Assembly (NCBI GenBank): GCA_015066785.1
Contig: SVNT01000004.1
Location: forward strand, 1 to 64,000
Reading direction: 5' to 3'
Source: Ruminococcus sp.
GTDB lineage: Bacteria > Bacillota > Clostridia > Oscillospirales > Ruminococcaceae
Length of the DNA stretch: 64,000 bases
Numbering within the stretch: the first letter of the stretch is position 1; the number at the start of each line of letters is the position of its first letter. This document shows, piece after piece, positions 50,915 through 61,362 of the stretch. Below the pieces are notes generated by a model that searched no databases, was not told the origin of the DNA, and saw nothing but the letters and a program-made list of their open reading frames with translations. A program made the position numbers and the translations under genes.

Positions 50915-50927
50915 TTTTCAAATATGG

Positions 50928-50950
50928 AATAAATACCAAATAAATACCAC
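50928..50950 (+). repeat. Right arm-type repeat of the element
   Basis: An exact direct copy of the 23-bp repeat at 36999-37021, with two AATAAATACCA-type units. Related fragments (GATAAATACCA, AAGTACCAAA) follow to about 51030. The likely role is integrase arm sites. Confidence 0.7.
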
Positions 50951-51093
50951 GCTTCACTTTTTTACATAGGTCGGAAATGAACGGAAAATCAACAGCAGGG
51001 CATTTGATAAATACCATAAGTACCAAATCAGAAAACTTTCGTAAAATAAATTTAACCACACAGTCCGAAAACTGCGTGGTTAAGCCATTTTTG

Positions 51094-51168
51094 TGGAGCT
51101 GGTGACGGGATTTGAACCTGCGACCTGCGCATTACGAATGCGCTGCACTACCACTGTGCTACACCAGC
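51094..51168 (-). tRNA. tRNA-Thr (CGT), complete, carried by the element
   Basis: A complete cloverleaf: GCTGGTG/CACCAGC acceptor, D-arm GCAC/GTGC, anticodon stem GCGCA/TGCGC with loop TTCGTAA (anticodon CGT), a T-arm with GGTTCAAATCC, discriminator T and encoded CCA. It is 75 nt. It lies inside the right core repeat (51198) and so belongs to the element, replacing the tRNA broken by insertion. Confidence 0.93.
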
Positions 51169-51197
51169 AAATATTAAATTTTACGAAGACGGGCTTT

Positions 51198-51237
51198 TCA
51201 TTACGAATGAGCTGCACTACCCCTGTGCTACACCAGC
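51198..51237 (-). pseudogene. 5' half of split tRNA-Thr(CGT), attR
   Basis: From 51237 the minus strand reads GCTGGTG, the D-arm GCAC-AGGGGTA-GTGC, then GCTCA and the anticodon loop TTCGTAA. It ends at the core TCATTACGAA, after which element sequence follows. Joined to 36809-36853 it makes a full tRNA-Thr with a perfect GCTCA/TGAGC anticodon stem. Confidence 0.9.
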
Positions 51238-51312
51238 ATAGGACTAGTATATTATATCGGTTTATACGCCTTTTGTCAAGGTTTTTGTATCCAAACTGTA
51301 ATTTATATATTA

Positions 51313-51341
51313 TTTACATTAACGGAGGAATGTGTTATACT
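51313..51341 (+). promoter_or_regulatory. Promoter of the signal-peptidase-like gene
   Basis: TTTACA (51313-51318), 17 nt, TATACT (51336-51341), 45 nt before the start codon at 51387. Confidence 0.75.
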
Positions 51342-51386
51342 GTCGGTAATAATCGAAAAATATATTTTTTCGGGAGGAAGGACAAA

Positions 51387-52640
51387 ATGGCAAGAAAAAA
51401 GCGTGTGACATCGCTTACTGTGCTCGAAATTGCAATAATTGTGGTTTGCGCACTTATGATAATAGTTATGCTGAGCTGTTATTTCATGTTCAGAAAAGAC
51501 GGCTCCGCACCCGAGGTTTTCGGAAAAACGGTATATGTAACAACCGCTACCAATATGGAGCCTAACATTCCCGCAGGTGCGGCGGTTTTTGCCTCTGACG
51601 AGAATATGGCGGGCATTGCGGCGGGAGATGTTGTACTCTTCCGACTTATGAACAACGCCGACGGAACTTCCGTTACAGGCATACTCCGTGTACAGAAGAT
51701 AGAATACGACGAGAGCGGAATGTTATACTACACCCTCAAGGGTGACGCATCCGCCGCAACCGAAAGCATAAGAATACCGCAGACAAGCATCATCGCCAAG
51801 TGCGTAAGCTACGACAGGACAATCGGTGCGGTAATCCGCTTCACAACATCGACAATGGGACTTCTCGTTGTTGTAATCATCCCTTGCCTTCTGCTTATAG
51901 TATTCCAGATTGTACGCATAATCCGTATCCGCAGCGAAGAAGACGATGACGACGATTACGATTATGACTACGACGATGATGACGAAGAAGATGAAGACGA
52001 CGAGGACGAAGACGATGAAGAAGAAATCTTCGTTCCGAGAAAGGCACAGCCGAAAAAACAGCCCGTTTATGAAGAGCCTGCACGCCGCCCCGCACCCGCA
52101 GAGGCAGAAGCAGCAGTAGCGGCTTACCGCAGCAACGGCGAGGCTGTACGCAGACAGGCTTATGTCGGCGGAGACGGCACCGCAAGATATACTTCAAACC
52201 AGACGCCCACTGCCACAACGGAGGAATTCCGCCGTGCAATAAGAAGGGAACAGCCGCTTGAACGCCAGTACGAAAACGAAATTCCGAGCTTCAGGCATCG
52301 TCCGCAGGAGGTCAACAACTCATACAAGCCGAACAGCTACCGCACGGGCGAATATGTATCCGAAGGCGCAAGAACCGAAAGAATAAAGAGTATCGACGAC
52401 CTCTACGAGCCGAGAAAGAGCACTCCCGTTGAAACCGCTGTCGAGGTTGAGGAAGAGCCTAAGCTCTACTACACACCGAAGCCGAAGGAGGAGCTTGCTC
52501 CGAGAGCCGTGGAAAACCCCGTTGATGTGACTATTCCGACGGCGGCGAAAATCCCCGAGGAAACAATCGCACCGCCTCCGAAGAAGAATAACAATAAGAC
52601 CGTCGAGGAACTTATGCGTATGATCGACAACGCACAGTAA
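51387..52640 (+). CDS. Signal peptidase I-like (SipW-type) protein lacking catalytic residues
   Basis: The 417-residue protein has a membrane helix (about 10-35), an S26-type fold (about 45-145), a second helix (about 150-175), a long Asp/Glu tract (about 180-213) and a charged disordered tail ending in PPPKKNNNKTVEELMRMIDN. The fold is clear from MEPNIPAGAAVFA, AAGDVVLFRL and YYTLKGDAS. However, the catalytic Ser of the SMEP motif is Asn (NMEP, residue 56), and the expected His of the THR motif is Leu (TGILRV, residue 100). It is therefore unlikely to cleave signal peptides. The start follows GGGAGGAAGG; longer upstream frames read through tRNA sequence and are rejected. Confidence 0.8.
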   Translation: MARKKRVTSLTVLEIAIIVVCALMIIVMLSCYFMFRKDGSAPEVFGKTVYVTTATNMEPNIPAGAAVFASDENMAGIAAGDVVLFRLMNNADGTSVTGILRVQKIEYDESGMLYYTLKGDASAATESIRIPQTSIIAKCVSYDRTIGAVIRFTTSTMGLLVVVIIPCLLLIVFQIVRIIRIRSEEDDDDDYDYDYDDDDEEDEDDEDEDDEEEIFVPRKAQPKKQPVYEEPARRPAPAEAEAAVAAYRSNGEAVRRQAYVGGDGTARYTSNQTPTATTEEFRRAIRREQPLERQYENEIPSFRHRPQEVNNSYKPNSYRTGEYVSEGARTERIKSIDDLYEPRKSTPVETAVEVEEEPKLYYTPKPKEELAPRAVENPVDVTIPTAAKIPEETIAPPPKKNNNKTVEELMRMIDNAQ

Positions 52641-52671
52641 ACGACATCTGCACAGAATTATATGTATTTAC

Positions 52672-52832
52672 CGAGGGGAATCTTTCTGAAGAAAGGTTCC
52701 CCTCGTACTCCCCTTCAAAGACTTTCAAGTCAAAAAACAAGCCCATAGGGTTAATCCCTATGGGCTTGTTTTTTAATCTGAAGTTTTCGGAAAGGAGTTT
52801 GAGGAAAAACCTTTTTCAAAAGGGTTTTCCTC
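52672..52832. terminator. Cluster of terminator hairpins between convergent genes
   Basis: Three stems lie in a row: CGAGGGGAA/TTCCCCTCG (52672-52705), CAAGCCCATAGGG/CCCTATGGGCTTG with A and T runs on either side (52732-52774, bidirectional), and GAGGAAAA/TTTTCCTC (52801-52832). No gene is seen in 52641-52867. Confidence 0.85.
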
Positions 52833-52867
52833 AATATATGCATAAAACTCCCGTGCAGATGTCGTTC

Positions 52868-54037
52868 TTATGCGAGAAAGTCATTTATTTTATTCATTAT
52901 TACGTCCCAGCGGTAGTTGGCGTTGACATATTTCTCGCCGTTTTTACCCATACCCTCACGGAGAGCAGGTTCGTTTTCAAGTAGGCGCAGGCACTCCTCA
53001 AAATCAATGGCGTTGGTGAAATACAGTCCTGCGTTGCTTTTTCTGCAATGTCCCCTGAGTACGGCGCACTGTCCGCTTACAAGCACGGGCTTGCGTAGCC
53101 TGAACGCCTCCAGCACGACTATGGACAGACTTTCGAAGTGCGAGGGGAGTACCAGAGCGTCGCAGTATTTAAGCACGGAATATTTCTCCTCGTCGGATAC
53201 AAACCCGAGGGAGATTATATCGTCGCTGTCGGGAACCTTCATAACCTCCTTGCCTGTAAGGACAAGCTGTATGTCGGAGCGTGTTTCCTTCTTGTAGCGG
53301 AGAAACCACGCAAAAAGCTCGTGACAGCCCTTGGACTCGTCAATCCTGCCCATATAGAGAATGTACGGCTTTTTCAACCCGAATTCCTCACGCATATCGG
53401 AGATTTCCGAGGCATCGGGAGTGTCAAGACCTATTCCCGTAAGTACCGACGGCTTTTTGTCGGTGCCGTAAAATCTGCGGTATACGAAATCACGCTCTTC
53501 CTCGGTGTTGAAGATGATTTTTGATGCCGAAGAGAATACCTCGTCGTAGCATTTGAGGTACACGGGAGGCTCATCGTGGCAGAAAGGCACAAGTATCGCC
53601 TTGTCTGCGACTTCCCTCATTGTCATTACCGTGGGGTAATACAGATAGGTGAAGAGAAGGAAAAAGTCGAAATCGTCCTTATGCTCACGGGCGTAAAGGG
53701 GAAGTGCGGGGCAGTACGGGCCCTGCGCCTCAACCCAGTCGTATGCGTCGGCTGTTGTGTGCGACGGGTCGGAGTATATCCTTTCCGACATTTCGGGGAA
53801 ATGCCTGTCACGGTTTTTCTCCACGGGGAAACGGATTACCTTCACGCCGTTCACAACGCTTTCTCCTGCGGGGTAGTGGTTTTCCCAGAGGTTGTAGTCC
53901 AGCGCCGTTGAGGTCAGCACCGTTATGTCGAATTTGTCCGACATCTTTTCGGCGTAGGTGCGTGTGTAATCCTCCGCACCGCCGTTTATTTCGGTGCCGT
54001 AGCGCTGTACGACAAAGCACAGCCTTTTTCTTTCCAT
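52868..54037 (-). CDS. GT4-family glycosyltransferase
   Basis: This 389-residue GT-B transferase opens with RLCFVVQRYGTEINGGAEDY, whose Gly-rich acceptor loop is typical. It has the donor-binding half YILYMGRIDESKGCHELFAW, YCDALVLPSHFESLSIVVLE and APLKPVL-like FRLRKPVLVSG. It transfers an unknown sugar, probably in assembly of the surface polysaccharide made by this operon. It is last in the operon, 10 nt after the previous stop, with AAAGGAG. Confidence 0.88.
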   Translation of the reverse strand: MERKRLCFVVQRYGTEINGGAEDYTRTYAEKMSDKFDITVLTSTALDYNLWENHYPAGESVVNGVKVIRFPVEKNRDRHFPEMSERIYSDPSHTTADAYDWVEAQGPYCPALPLYAREHKDDFDFFLLFTYLYYPTVMTMREVADKAILVPFCHDEPPVYLKCYDEVFSSASKIIFNTEEERDFVYRRFYGTDKKPSVLTGIGLDTPDASEISDMREEFGLKKPYILYMGRIDESKGCHELFAWFLRYKKETRSDIQLVLTGKEVMKVPDSDDIISLGFVSDEEKYSVLKYCDALVLPSHFESLSIVVLEAFRLRKPVLVSGQCAVLRGHCRKSNAGLYFTNAIDFEECLRLLENEPALREGMGKNGEKYVNANYRWDVIMNKINDFLA

Positions 54038-54047
54038 AGAAACTCCT

Positions 54048-55115
54048 TTATGCGAGCCACGGGGAAATCATCTCCCCGAAGTGTTTTTTCGTCTTTTCAA
54101 TGTCGAAGTCACTGAGGCGTTCTCTCTGCGACGAAATCATTTTACTGCGTATTTTTTCGTCGGTGAGAATGAGGTTTATAAGCTCCGCCACGACAGCGTG
54201 ATTTTTCTCGGTGAATACCATTCCGCTGTTGCCCATTGTGTACGGCACAGCGCAGGAATTGTACGCAAGTATCGGTACATCGAAGGTCATGGCCTCCAGC
54301 AGAGGAACGCAGAAGCCTTCATGCTCGCTCTCACAGAGGAATAAATCCGCCGTTTTATAGTATGCAAGAATGTCGGGAAAACTCACATGCCCCGAAAAAT
54401 AAACATTCTCTGTCTTGTTTGCGGAGATGAAATCGTCAAGTGCCGTCTTGTATTTTTCGGTGTCGACAACCGCACCGACAAGGAACAGCCGTGACTTCGG
54501 GTTAATGTATTTGTTGTACAGATGAAAACTGCGGATGATGTCCTCCTGCTTTTTGTTGGGGGCGATACGCCCTACAAACAGTATGTTCGTCACACCGTCG
54601 GAGTATCTGTCGACAATCTCCTGCGACGGAGTGGTGTCAAGGTATTCCGACTTGTCAAAAACAATCGGAAGAACGGCGGTTTCACGGTAGCCGAGGTCGT
54701 CAAGCTCTTCCTTGTTGTATTCGCTGTCGCATATTGCAAAGTCGATGCAGTTGCGAAGTCGGAAAAGCTCCTCCCGCCCTTGACGGCAGGAGTCCGCAAG
54801 CGAAGAAATCCCGTCGAAGAAATGCGCAGGGGTGATGTTGTGCCACACCATGATTTTCTTCTTCACATCGGCATTCAGTACAAAGTCGGAAAGGGCACTG
54901 CCTATCGACATATGGTATATGAAAATGTCGTTGCTGTCGGGGGTGAAATCCTCGAAAAGCACAATCTTCCCACGGAGCTTCTTCCCCTTTGCTATTGCAA
55001 CGATTATGTTGTCGTAGCCCATTCCGTCGAGAACCTCGGACATCGCAAAGACATCGTTTGATACTGCGTCGCCGTAGCTTATCGTCGGGGTGAGCTGAAC
55101 AATTCTCGGTTTCAT
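54048..55115 (-). CDS. GT4-family glycosyltransferase
   Basis: The 355-residue GT-B transferase begins MKPRIVQLTPTISYGDAVSN. Donor-site motifs are ILFVGRIAPNKKQEDIIRSF, YYKTADLFLCESEHEGFCVP and LLEAMTFDVPILAYN with the E-x7-E arrangement. In polysaccharide clusters such GT4 enzymes act in series, and here two lie side by side. The start at 55115 follows AAAGGTG, 1 nt after the methyltransferase stop. Confidence 0.88.
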   Translation of the reverse strand: MKPRIVQLTPTISYGDAVSNDVFAMSEVLDGMGYDNIIVAIAKGKKLRGKIVLFEDFTPDSNDIFIYHMSIGSALSDFVLNADVKKKIMVWHNITPAHFFDGISSLADSCRQGREELFRLRNCIDFAICDSEYNKEELDDLGYRETAVLPIVFDKSEYLDTTPSQEIVDRYSDGVTNILFVGRIAPNKKQEDIIRSFHLYNKYINPKSRLFLVGAVVDTEKYKTALDDFISANKTENVYFSGHVSFPDILAYYKTADLFLCESEHEGFCVPLLEAMTFDVPILAYNSCAVPYTMGNSGMVFTEKNHAVVAELINLILTDEKIRSKMISSQRERLSDFDIEKTKKHFGEMISPWLA

Positions 55116-55116
55116 T

Positions 55117-56193
55117 TTACACCTTTTTTCTGCATACAAGTGCGTATTCTCTGTTGCCGAAAATGAGGTTGTTCAGTGTTTCGGCGGATTTATTGTATTT
55201 TTCGTCCTCTGTCAGCGGAAGTCGGCAGGTTTCGTCTGTCGGCGTCATATAGAGGATTTCCGTGTCGGAAAATCCCTCCTGCTCCGCAATGAATTCAACC
55301 GTCAGCGGATGCACGGGCTTTGTGTGCGACGGGTCGAGATACATACTCTCGGCGTAAATCATAAGGCACTGCGGATTGAGTGTTTCGGTGATGATAACCG
55401 CACCGTCACGGAGTTTTTTCTGTGCAAGCCTGAAAAGTCTTATCACCTCGTCGGTTGAAAGATGTTCTATCACCTGTGCGCAGAAAATTCCGCCGAGGGA
55501 ATTGTCAGGCAGGCTTTCGAGGTAGTCAAGCCCGTTGCAGAGTCTTGCGTCAAGTCCCTTGCACATTGCGATATTTTCAGGCGATAAATCCACGCCTGTT
55601 GCGGAAATTCCGTTGTCGGAGAGTAATTTTAAAAACTCTCCCCGTCCGCATCCGATGTCGAGGACATCCGACTTCCCCTCAAAATAGGGGAGATATTTTT
55701 TCTGTCGGCTGATTATTTCCTCAGTCGTTCCACGGAATTTATCTTCAAATTTTGTGTAGTCAAAGTCCAGAGAGCCACCCTTCACTGTGGCAAGCTCGTA
55801 CTTCAGGGTCTCGTTTTCACGGCGGAGATTTTCAACCTCCCTTGCAAGTGCGGAAATTGCCGAAGCTGTGTTGCGGTTGAAGATATTCTGCTGGTCGAAG
55901 GTGTGCTTGAGGTAAAAGTAGTTCAGCTTTCTTACAACCTTTTTGATGAAGGTCTTGACGCTTTTTCCGGGCATTACCCACCAGTATTTCACCTCTGCCG
56001 AGGCAACTGCGTTGTGGACATATTCGCCGAGAGGTGCGTCGGACGGGTCGCTTTCCGTCGGGATGACAAGTTCCTTGGAAAGTGCGGCGATTTCCGCCTC
56101 GTCGTAGTCACGGGATTTCACACGCTCGTGTATCTGCGACATTATATTTTCGATGTCGATATTATCAGCGTCGAAGATGATTTCCTTGTTCAT
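55117..56193 (-). CDS. SAM-dependent methyltransferase, WbdD-like
   Basis: The 358-residue protein has a helical N-terminus with a coiled coil (about 113-140, ISALAREVENLRRENETLKY) and then a class I methyltransferase domain: DVLDIGCGRGEFLKLLSDNG, GVDLSPENI, FCAQVIEHLSTDEVIRLF and TETLNPQC. In ABC-exported O-antigen systems a WbdD-type methyltransferase caps the chain and sets its length through Wzt. Position next to the ABC genes suggests the same job here; the kinase domain of E. coli WbdD is missing. The start follows CAAGGAGAA. Confidence 0.82.
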   Translation of the reverse strand: MNKEIIFDADNIDIENIMSQIHERVKSRDYDEAEIAALSKELVIPTESDPSDAPLGEYVHNAVASAEVKYWWVMPGKSVKTFIKKVVRKLNYFYLKHTFDQQNIFNRNTASAISALAREVENLRRENETLKYELATVKGGSLDFDYTKFEDKFRGTTEEIISRQKKYLPYFEGKSDVLDIGCGRGEFLKLLSDNGISATGVDLSPENIAMCKGLDARLCNGLDYLESLPDNSLGGIFCAQVIEHLSTDEVIRLFRLAQKKLRDGAVIITETLNPQCLMIYAESMYLDPSHTKPVHPLTVEFIAEQEGFSDTEILYMTPTDETCRLPLTEDEKYNKSAETLNNLIFGNREYALVCRKKV

Positions 56194-56194
56194 G

Positions 56195-57436
56195 CTATTC
56201 TCCTTGTATTCTCCAGCGGTGAGGGGGTCTTGCCGTGCCTATATCGTTTGTCGACGAGGTCGTGCAGAACTCCACCATGCCGAGTATATAGTCGTAGGGT
56301 GTGCCGTCACGGTCGTGTGAGGCGATGTCCAGACGGTAGCTCCCCGCAATAAGTCCGAGGCGGTCGATTTCACATTCTGCGACGCCTGTTTTTCCGACAG
56401 CTACGGCAACGCCGTCAATGTATGTGTTGGTGCCGTAGCACTGCGTGCCCTCTGCGGAAAATATCCCGATGCCGAAGCCTGCGTCGGCAACATCGGAATT
56501 CCTGCGGTATTCTATCCGTATGGTCATGGGGTCTTCGACATCGAATACCGAGCGGGTTTTTCCGTCTTTGCCGACAAGAGTAACCCCCGTTATTTCGATA
56601 GCCTTGTTGCCCCAGCGGTTTTTTTCTTCCTCTGCGGGCGGAGGAGTATCCTCCTCTTTTTCTTCGGGTGCGGTAACATCGGCGGTCATTGTTTCGTTCC
56701 GGGTTTCCGACATATATTCAAGGTACGAATTTATCACCTGTTTCGGAGCACCTTGCAGACGGACTTCCCCGCCGTCGAGCCACACTACCCTGTCGCATAT
56801 TCTTTCGACGGTTGCGAGGTCGTGGCTGACGATGATTATAGTAACTCCCTGCTTTTTGAAGCCGAGAATTTTATCTATACATTTTTTCTGGAAGTTGCTG
56901 TCGCCGACAGCGAGAATTTCGTCAATCAGAAGAATTTCGGGGTTGACGTGAACCGCCACCGAAAATGCAAGGCGCATGTACATTCCCGAAGAATAGGTGC
57001 GCACGGGGTTGTCGATGAATTCGCCAAGCTCCGAAAACTCGATTATGTCGGAGAGAAGTGCGTCGGTCGCACTGCGTGAAAGTCCGAAGATAGAGGCATT
57101 GGTGTAGATGTTCTCACGCCCCGTGAAATCGGGGTGAAAGCCTGCGCCAAGCTCCAGCAGTGAGGAAACACGCCCGCCTACCGAAATCTCGCCTCTGTTC
57201 GGGTATATTATACCCGAAAACAGCTTGAGCAGAGTGGATTTTCCGCAACCGTTGTGCCCGATGAGTCCTATCGCCTCGCCCTTTTCTATTTCGAGCGAAA
57301 CATCTCTGAGCGCCCAGAATTCGTCGTATGATTTTTTTATCACGGACAATGCACGGTCTTTCAGGGTCATCGGCTTGTCCTTGTATATTTTGAATCTCTT
57401 TCCGACATTTTTTGCCGAAAGCATTATTTTATCCAA
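56195..57436 (-). CDS. Polysaccharide ABC transporter ATPase with Wzt-type C-terminal domain
   Basis: The 413-residue protein has an ABC domain: Walker A GLIGHNGCGKSTLLK, signature YSSGMYMRLAFS, Walker B ILLIDEILAVGD and SHDLATVERICD. An acidic linker (about 245-270) leads to a beta-sandwich of the Wzt carbohydrate-binding type, with DVEDPMTIRIEYRRNSD and GFGIGIFSAEG. That domain binds the modified chain end before export. The TTG start at 57436 follows GCGGAGGAG; an ATG four codons later has a weaker site. Confidence 0.92.
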   Translation of the reverse strand: MDKIMLSAKNVGKRFKIYKDKPMTLKDRALSVIKKSYDEFWALRDVSLEIEKGEAIGLIGHNGCGKSTLLKLFSGIIYPNRGEISVGGRVSSLLELGAGFHPDFTGRENIYTNASIFGLSRSATDALLSDIIEFSELGEFIDNPVRTYSSGMYMRLAFSVAVHVNPEILLIDEILAVGDSNFQKKCIDKILGFKKQGVTIIIVSHDLATVERICDRVVWLDGGEVRLQGAPKQVINSYLEYMSETRNETMTADVTAPEEKEEDTPPPAEEEKNRWGNKAIEITGVTLVGKDGKTRSVFDVEDPMTIRIEYRRNSDVADAGFGIGIFSAEGTQCYGTNTYIDGVAVAVGKTGVAECEIDRLGLIAGSYRLDIASHDRDGTPYDYILGMVEFCTTSSTNDIGTARPPHRWRIQGE

Positions 57437-57439
57437 AGT

Positions 57440-58216
57440 TTACAGCTCCTCCGCAAAATCTTTCTGAAGTTTCGAGAAGATAAACGCCCCTGCGAAAAAT
57501 ACCGCAGCCGACAGCGCAACAAGTACGGGAAAACCGAGCTTTCCGGGGGCGGTGCCGTACAGCATAACCGCACGGTAGGCGTCAACGAACTGCGTCATCG
57601 GGTTAAGTGCGAGGATTTTCCTTATATTTTCGGGGAACGCCGCCGCATCGTACACTATCGGGGTGACATAGAACCACGCCGTGAGGAGAATACCCACAAT
57701 ATGCTCAAGGTCACGGAAGCGTACATACAGTGCCGAAAGCGCAAGGCACAATCCCGTCGTGAATAGGAACTGCACGAGCATTATCACGGGGAGAAGTGCT
57801 ATCCACGGGGTGATACGGACGCCGGTGATTATAAGTGCGGGGATTGTCACGCACAGCCCGAAGAAGTAGTTTATCAGTCCCACGCAGGAAACGCTTATCG
57901 GCAGTATCATACGGGGGAAGTAGATTTTTTTCACGAGGTTTGCGTTTGCGACGATGCAGGTCGATGAAATCTGCACCGACGAGGTGAAATATATCCACGG
58001 GAGAAGTCCCGCAAAGACATACATCGGGTAATTTTCCGTCTGTATGCGGAGAAGGAACGGGAACACTACCGAGTATATCAGAAGCTGAAAGAGCGGGTTT
58101 ATGAAAGTCCACAGAAAACCCAGAAAAGACCCCCGATAACGAGAACGAAGGTCTTTCTTTACAGTCGATATAAGCATTTCACGGTAAGCGAGGATTTTTT
58201 TCAGTTCGTCAAACAT
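57440..58216 (-). CDS. Polysaccharide ABC transporter permease (Wzm/TagG-like)
   Basis: This 258-residue ABC-2 permease has about six helices and the family start FDELKKILAYREMLISTVKK, then DLRSRYRGSFLGFLWTFINP, a near-invariant stretch of Wzm/TagG proteins, and later NPMTQFVDAYRAVMLYG. It forms the membrane channel that exports a lipid-linked glycan. Its start overlaps the rmd stop by 8 nt, so translation is coupled. Confidence 0.93.
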   Translation of the reverse strand: MFDELKKILAYREMLISTVKKDLRSRYRGSFLGFLWTFINPLFQLLIYSVVFPFLLRIQTENYPMYVFAGLLPWIYFTSSVQISSTCIVANANLVKKIYFPRMILPISVSCVGLINYFFGLCVTIPALIITGVRITPWIALLPVIMLVQFLFTTGLCLALSALYVRFRDLEHIVGILLTAWFYVTPIVYDAAAFPENIRKILALNPMTQFVDAYRAVMLYGTAPGKLGFPVLVALSAAVFFAGAFIFSKLQKDFAEEL

Positions 58217-59144
58217 TCATACTTCTCCAGTAATCAAGTGTGTCAGTCAGGGTCTGCTCGATTGTATATGTCGGAGCCCAGCCCGTGTCTTTTTTGAGTT
58301 CGGTTATATCCGCCATGATTTTCGGGGTGTCGATGGGACGGATACGGGATTTGTCCATCTCGGAAATAATCGTCGCCGTCGAGAGAGAGATTATCTTCTC
58401 GAGCAGTTCTGCGATTGAGAGAACCGTTCCTCCGCCGACATTGTATGTTTTTCCGGGGATGCCCTTTTTCATTATTGCCGAATACGCACGCACAACATCA
58501 CGCACATCGGTGAAGTCACGCACAGCGTTGAGGTTTCCGACGGAAATGACGGGCTCTGCGCCACGCTCGATATTCGCAACCTGCCTGCAGAAATCCGACG
58601 CCACGAAATTCGATGACTGTCGGGGGCCTATATGGTTGAAGGCACGCACGGAGATAATATCAATGTCGTAAGCCTTGCGGTATATGTTGCCGAGCATATT
58701 CTGTGCTACTTTCGATACAGCGTAGATGTTCGTCGGCTGAGGCGAAATCTTTTCTGAGAGGGGAACACTGCTGTCGGCAGGAATTCCATACTCCTCGCTT
58801 GAGCCGATGAGCAGTACCTTCGGGCTGAGTTCGAGGGCGAGTATAGCCTCAAGCAGATTTATAACGCCGATAACATTGACCTCCATAGTCATCTGCGGTT
58901 TTTTCCACGAGAGCGCCGCCGAGCTTACAGCGGCAAGGTGATATATGTGTTCGGGGTGAACTTCGTCGAGGAGAGTGAAAACCTCGGCGTAGTCACGCAC
59001 ATCAACATCAAATACATCGACATCACAGATGTCAATCGTTTCGTCGGGGAGCTTGGTCGCATAGACCGTCTCTCCCTCACGCAGAAGTTCTTCTATAAGA
59101 TACTGGCCTGCAAAACCTGCGCCGCCGATTACAAGTGATTTCAT
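58209..59144 (-). CDS. rmd: GDP-4-dehydro-6-deoxy-D-mannose reductase-like
   Basis: This 311-residue short-chain dehydrogenase has LVIGGAGFAGQYLIEELLRE, IYHLAAVSSAALSWKKP, catalytic YAVSKVAQNM (Y-x-x-x-K) and VRAFNHIGPRQSSNFVASDF, as in Rmd enzymes. It would reduce the Gmd product to GDP-D-rhamnose. It lies directly after gmd in the operon (18-nt gap) with GGAGGGG. A different 4-reductase specificity cannot be excluded. Confidence 0.87.
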   Translation of the reverse strand: MKSLVIGGAGFAGQYLIEELLREGETVYATKLPDETIDICDVDVFDVDVRDYAEVFTLLDEVHPEHIYHLAAVSSAALSWKKPQMTMEVNVIGVINLLEAILALELSPKVLLIGSSEEYGIPADSSVPLSEKISPQPTNIYAVSKVAQNMLGNIYRKAYDIDIISVRAFNHIGPRQSSNFVASDFCRQVANIERGAEPVISVGNLNAVRDFTDVRDVVRAYSAIMKKGIPGKTYNVGGGTVLSIAELLEKIISLSTATIISEMDKSRIRPIDTPKIMADITELKKDTGWAPTYTIEQTLTDTLDYWRSMNV

Positions 59145-59162
59145 AAGAAACCCCTCCGATAA

Positions 59163-61218
<2,056 letters not shown>

Positions 61219-61251
61219 ATAATTACCTCCACGAATAGTCGCATATAAATA

Positions 61252-61280
61252 AGTATACCATTATAATGAAAGAAAATCAA
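61252..61280 (-). promoter_or_regulatory. Promoter of the GDP-rhamnose polysaccharide operon
   Basis: On the minus strand TTGATT (61275-61280) and TATACT (61252-61257) are separated by 17 nt, 34 nt before manC. Confidence 0.75.
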
Positions 61281-61298
61281 CACCAAAAAGCAAATGTA

Positions 61299-61327
61299 TT
61301 GAAAATACGGGAATAATATGCTAGAAT
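61299..61327 (+). promoter_or_regulatory. Promoter of the glycosyltransferase-trmN-rsmI genes
   Basis: TTGAAA (61299-61304), 17 nt, TAGAAT (61322-61327), 36 nt before the start codon at 61363. Confidence 0.65.
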
Positions 61328-61362
61328 AACTATACTATCATCGTAAAAAGAGGCTTTTTCCT

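Larger units (their letters stand above)
36844..51207. mobile_element. Integrative mobilizable element in tRNA-Thr(CGT)
   Basis: The 14.3-kb element is bounded by 10-bp core repeats TCATTACGAA (36844-36853 and 51198-51207) inside the two halves of one tRNA-Thr gene. It encodes a tyrosine integrase at the right end, an excisionase-like HTH protein, CHC2 primase and P4-type primase-helicase proteins, a MobV relaxase and TnpV. No conjugation machinery is seen, so it should be mobilised by a helper. Cargo is McrB/McrC, a surface protein with a nuclease-like lipoprotein, and a DUF6076 protein. It carries its own complete tRNA-Thr(CGT). Base composition is visibly more AT-rich than the flanking chromosome. 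Confidence 0.92.

Noticed and set aside
36844-51207. Possible CRISPR array or full conjugation module in the element
   Set aside because: No regularly spaced identical repeats, and no coupling protein, VirB4-like ATPase or pilus gene were seen; only a relaxase, so mobilizable is the better term.
51093-51386. N-terminal extension of the signal-peptidase-like gene (MELVTGFEPATC...)
   Set aside because: It is a translation of the complete and split tRNA-Thr genes on the other strand. The ATG at 51387 has a strong ribosome site and promoter.
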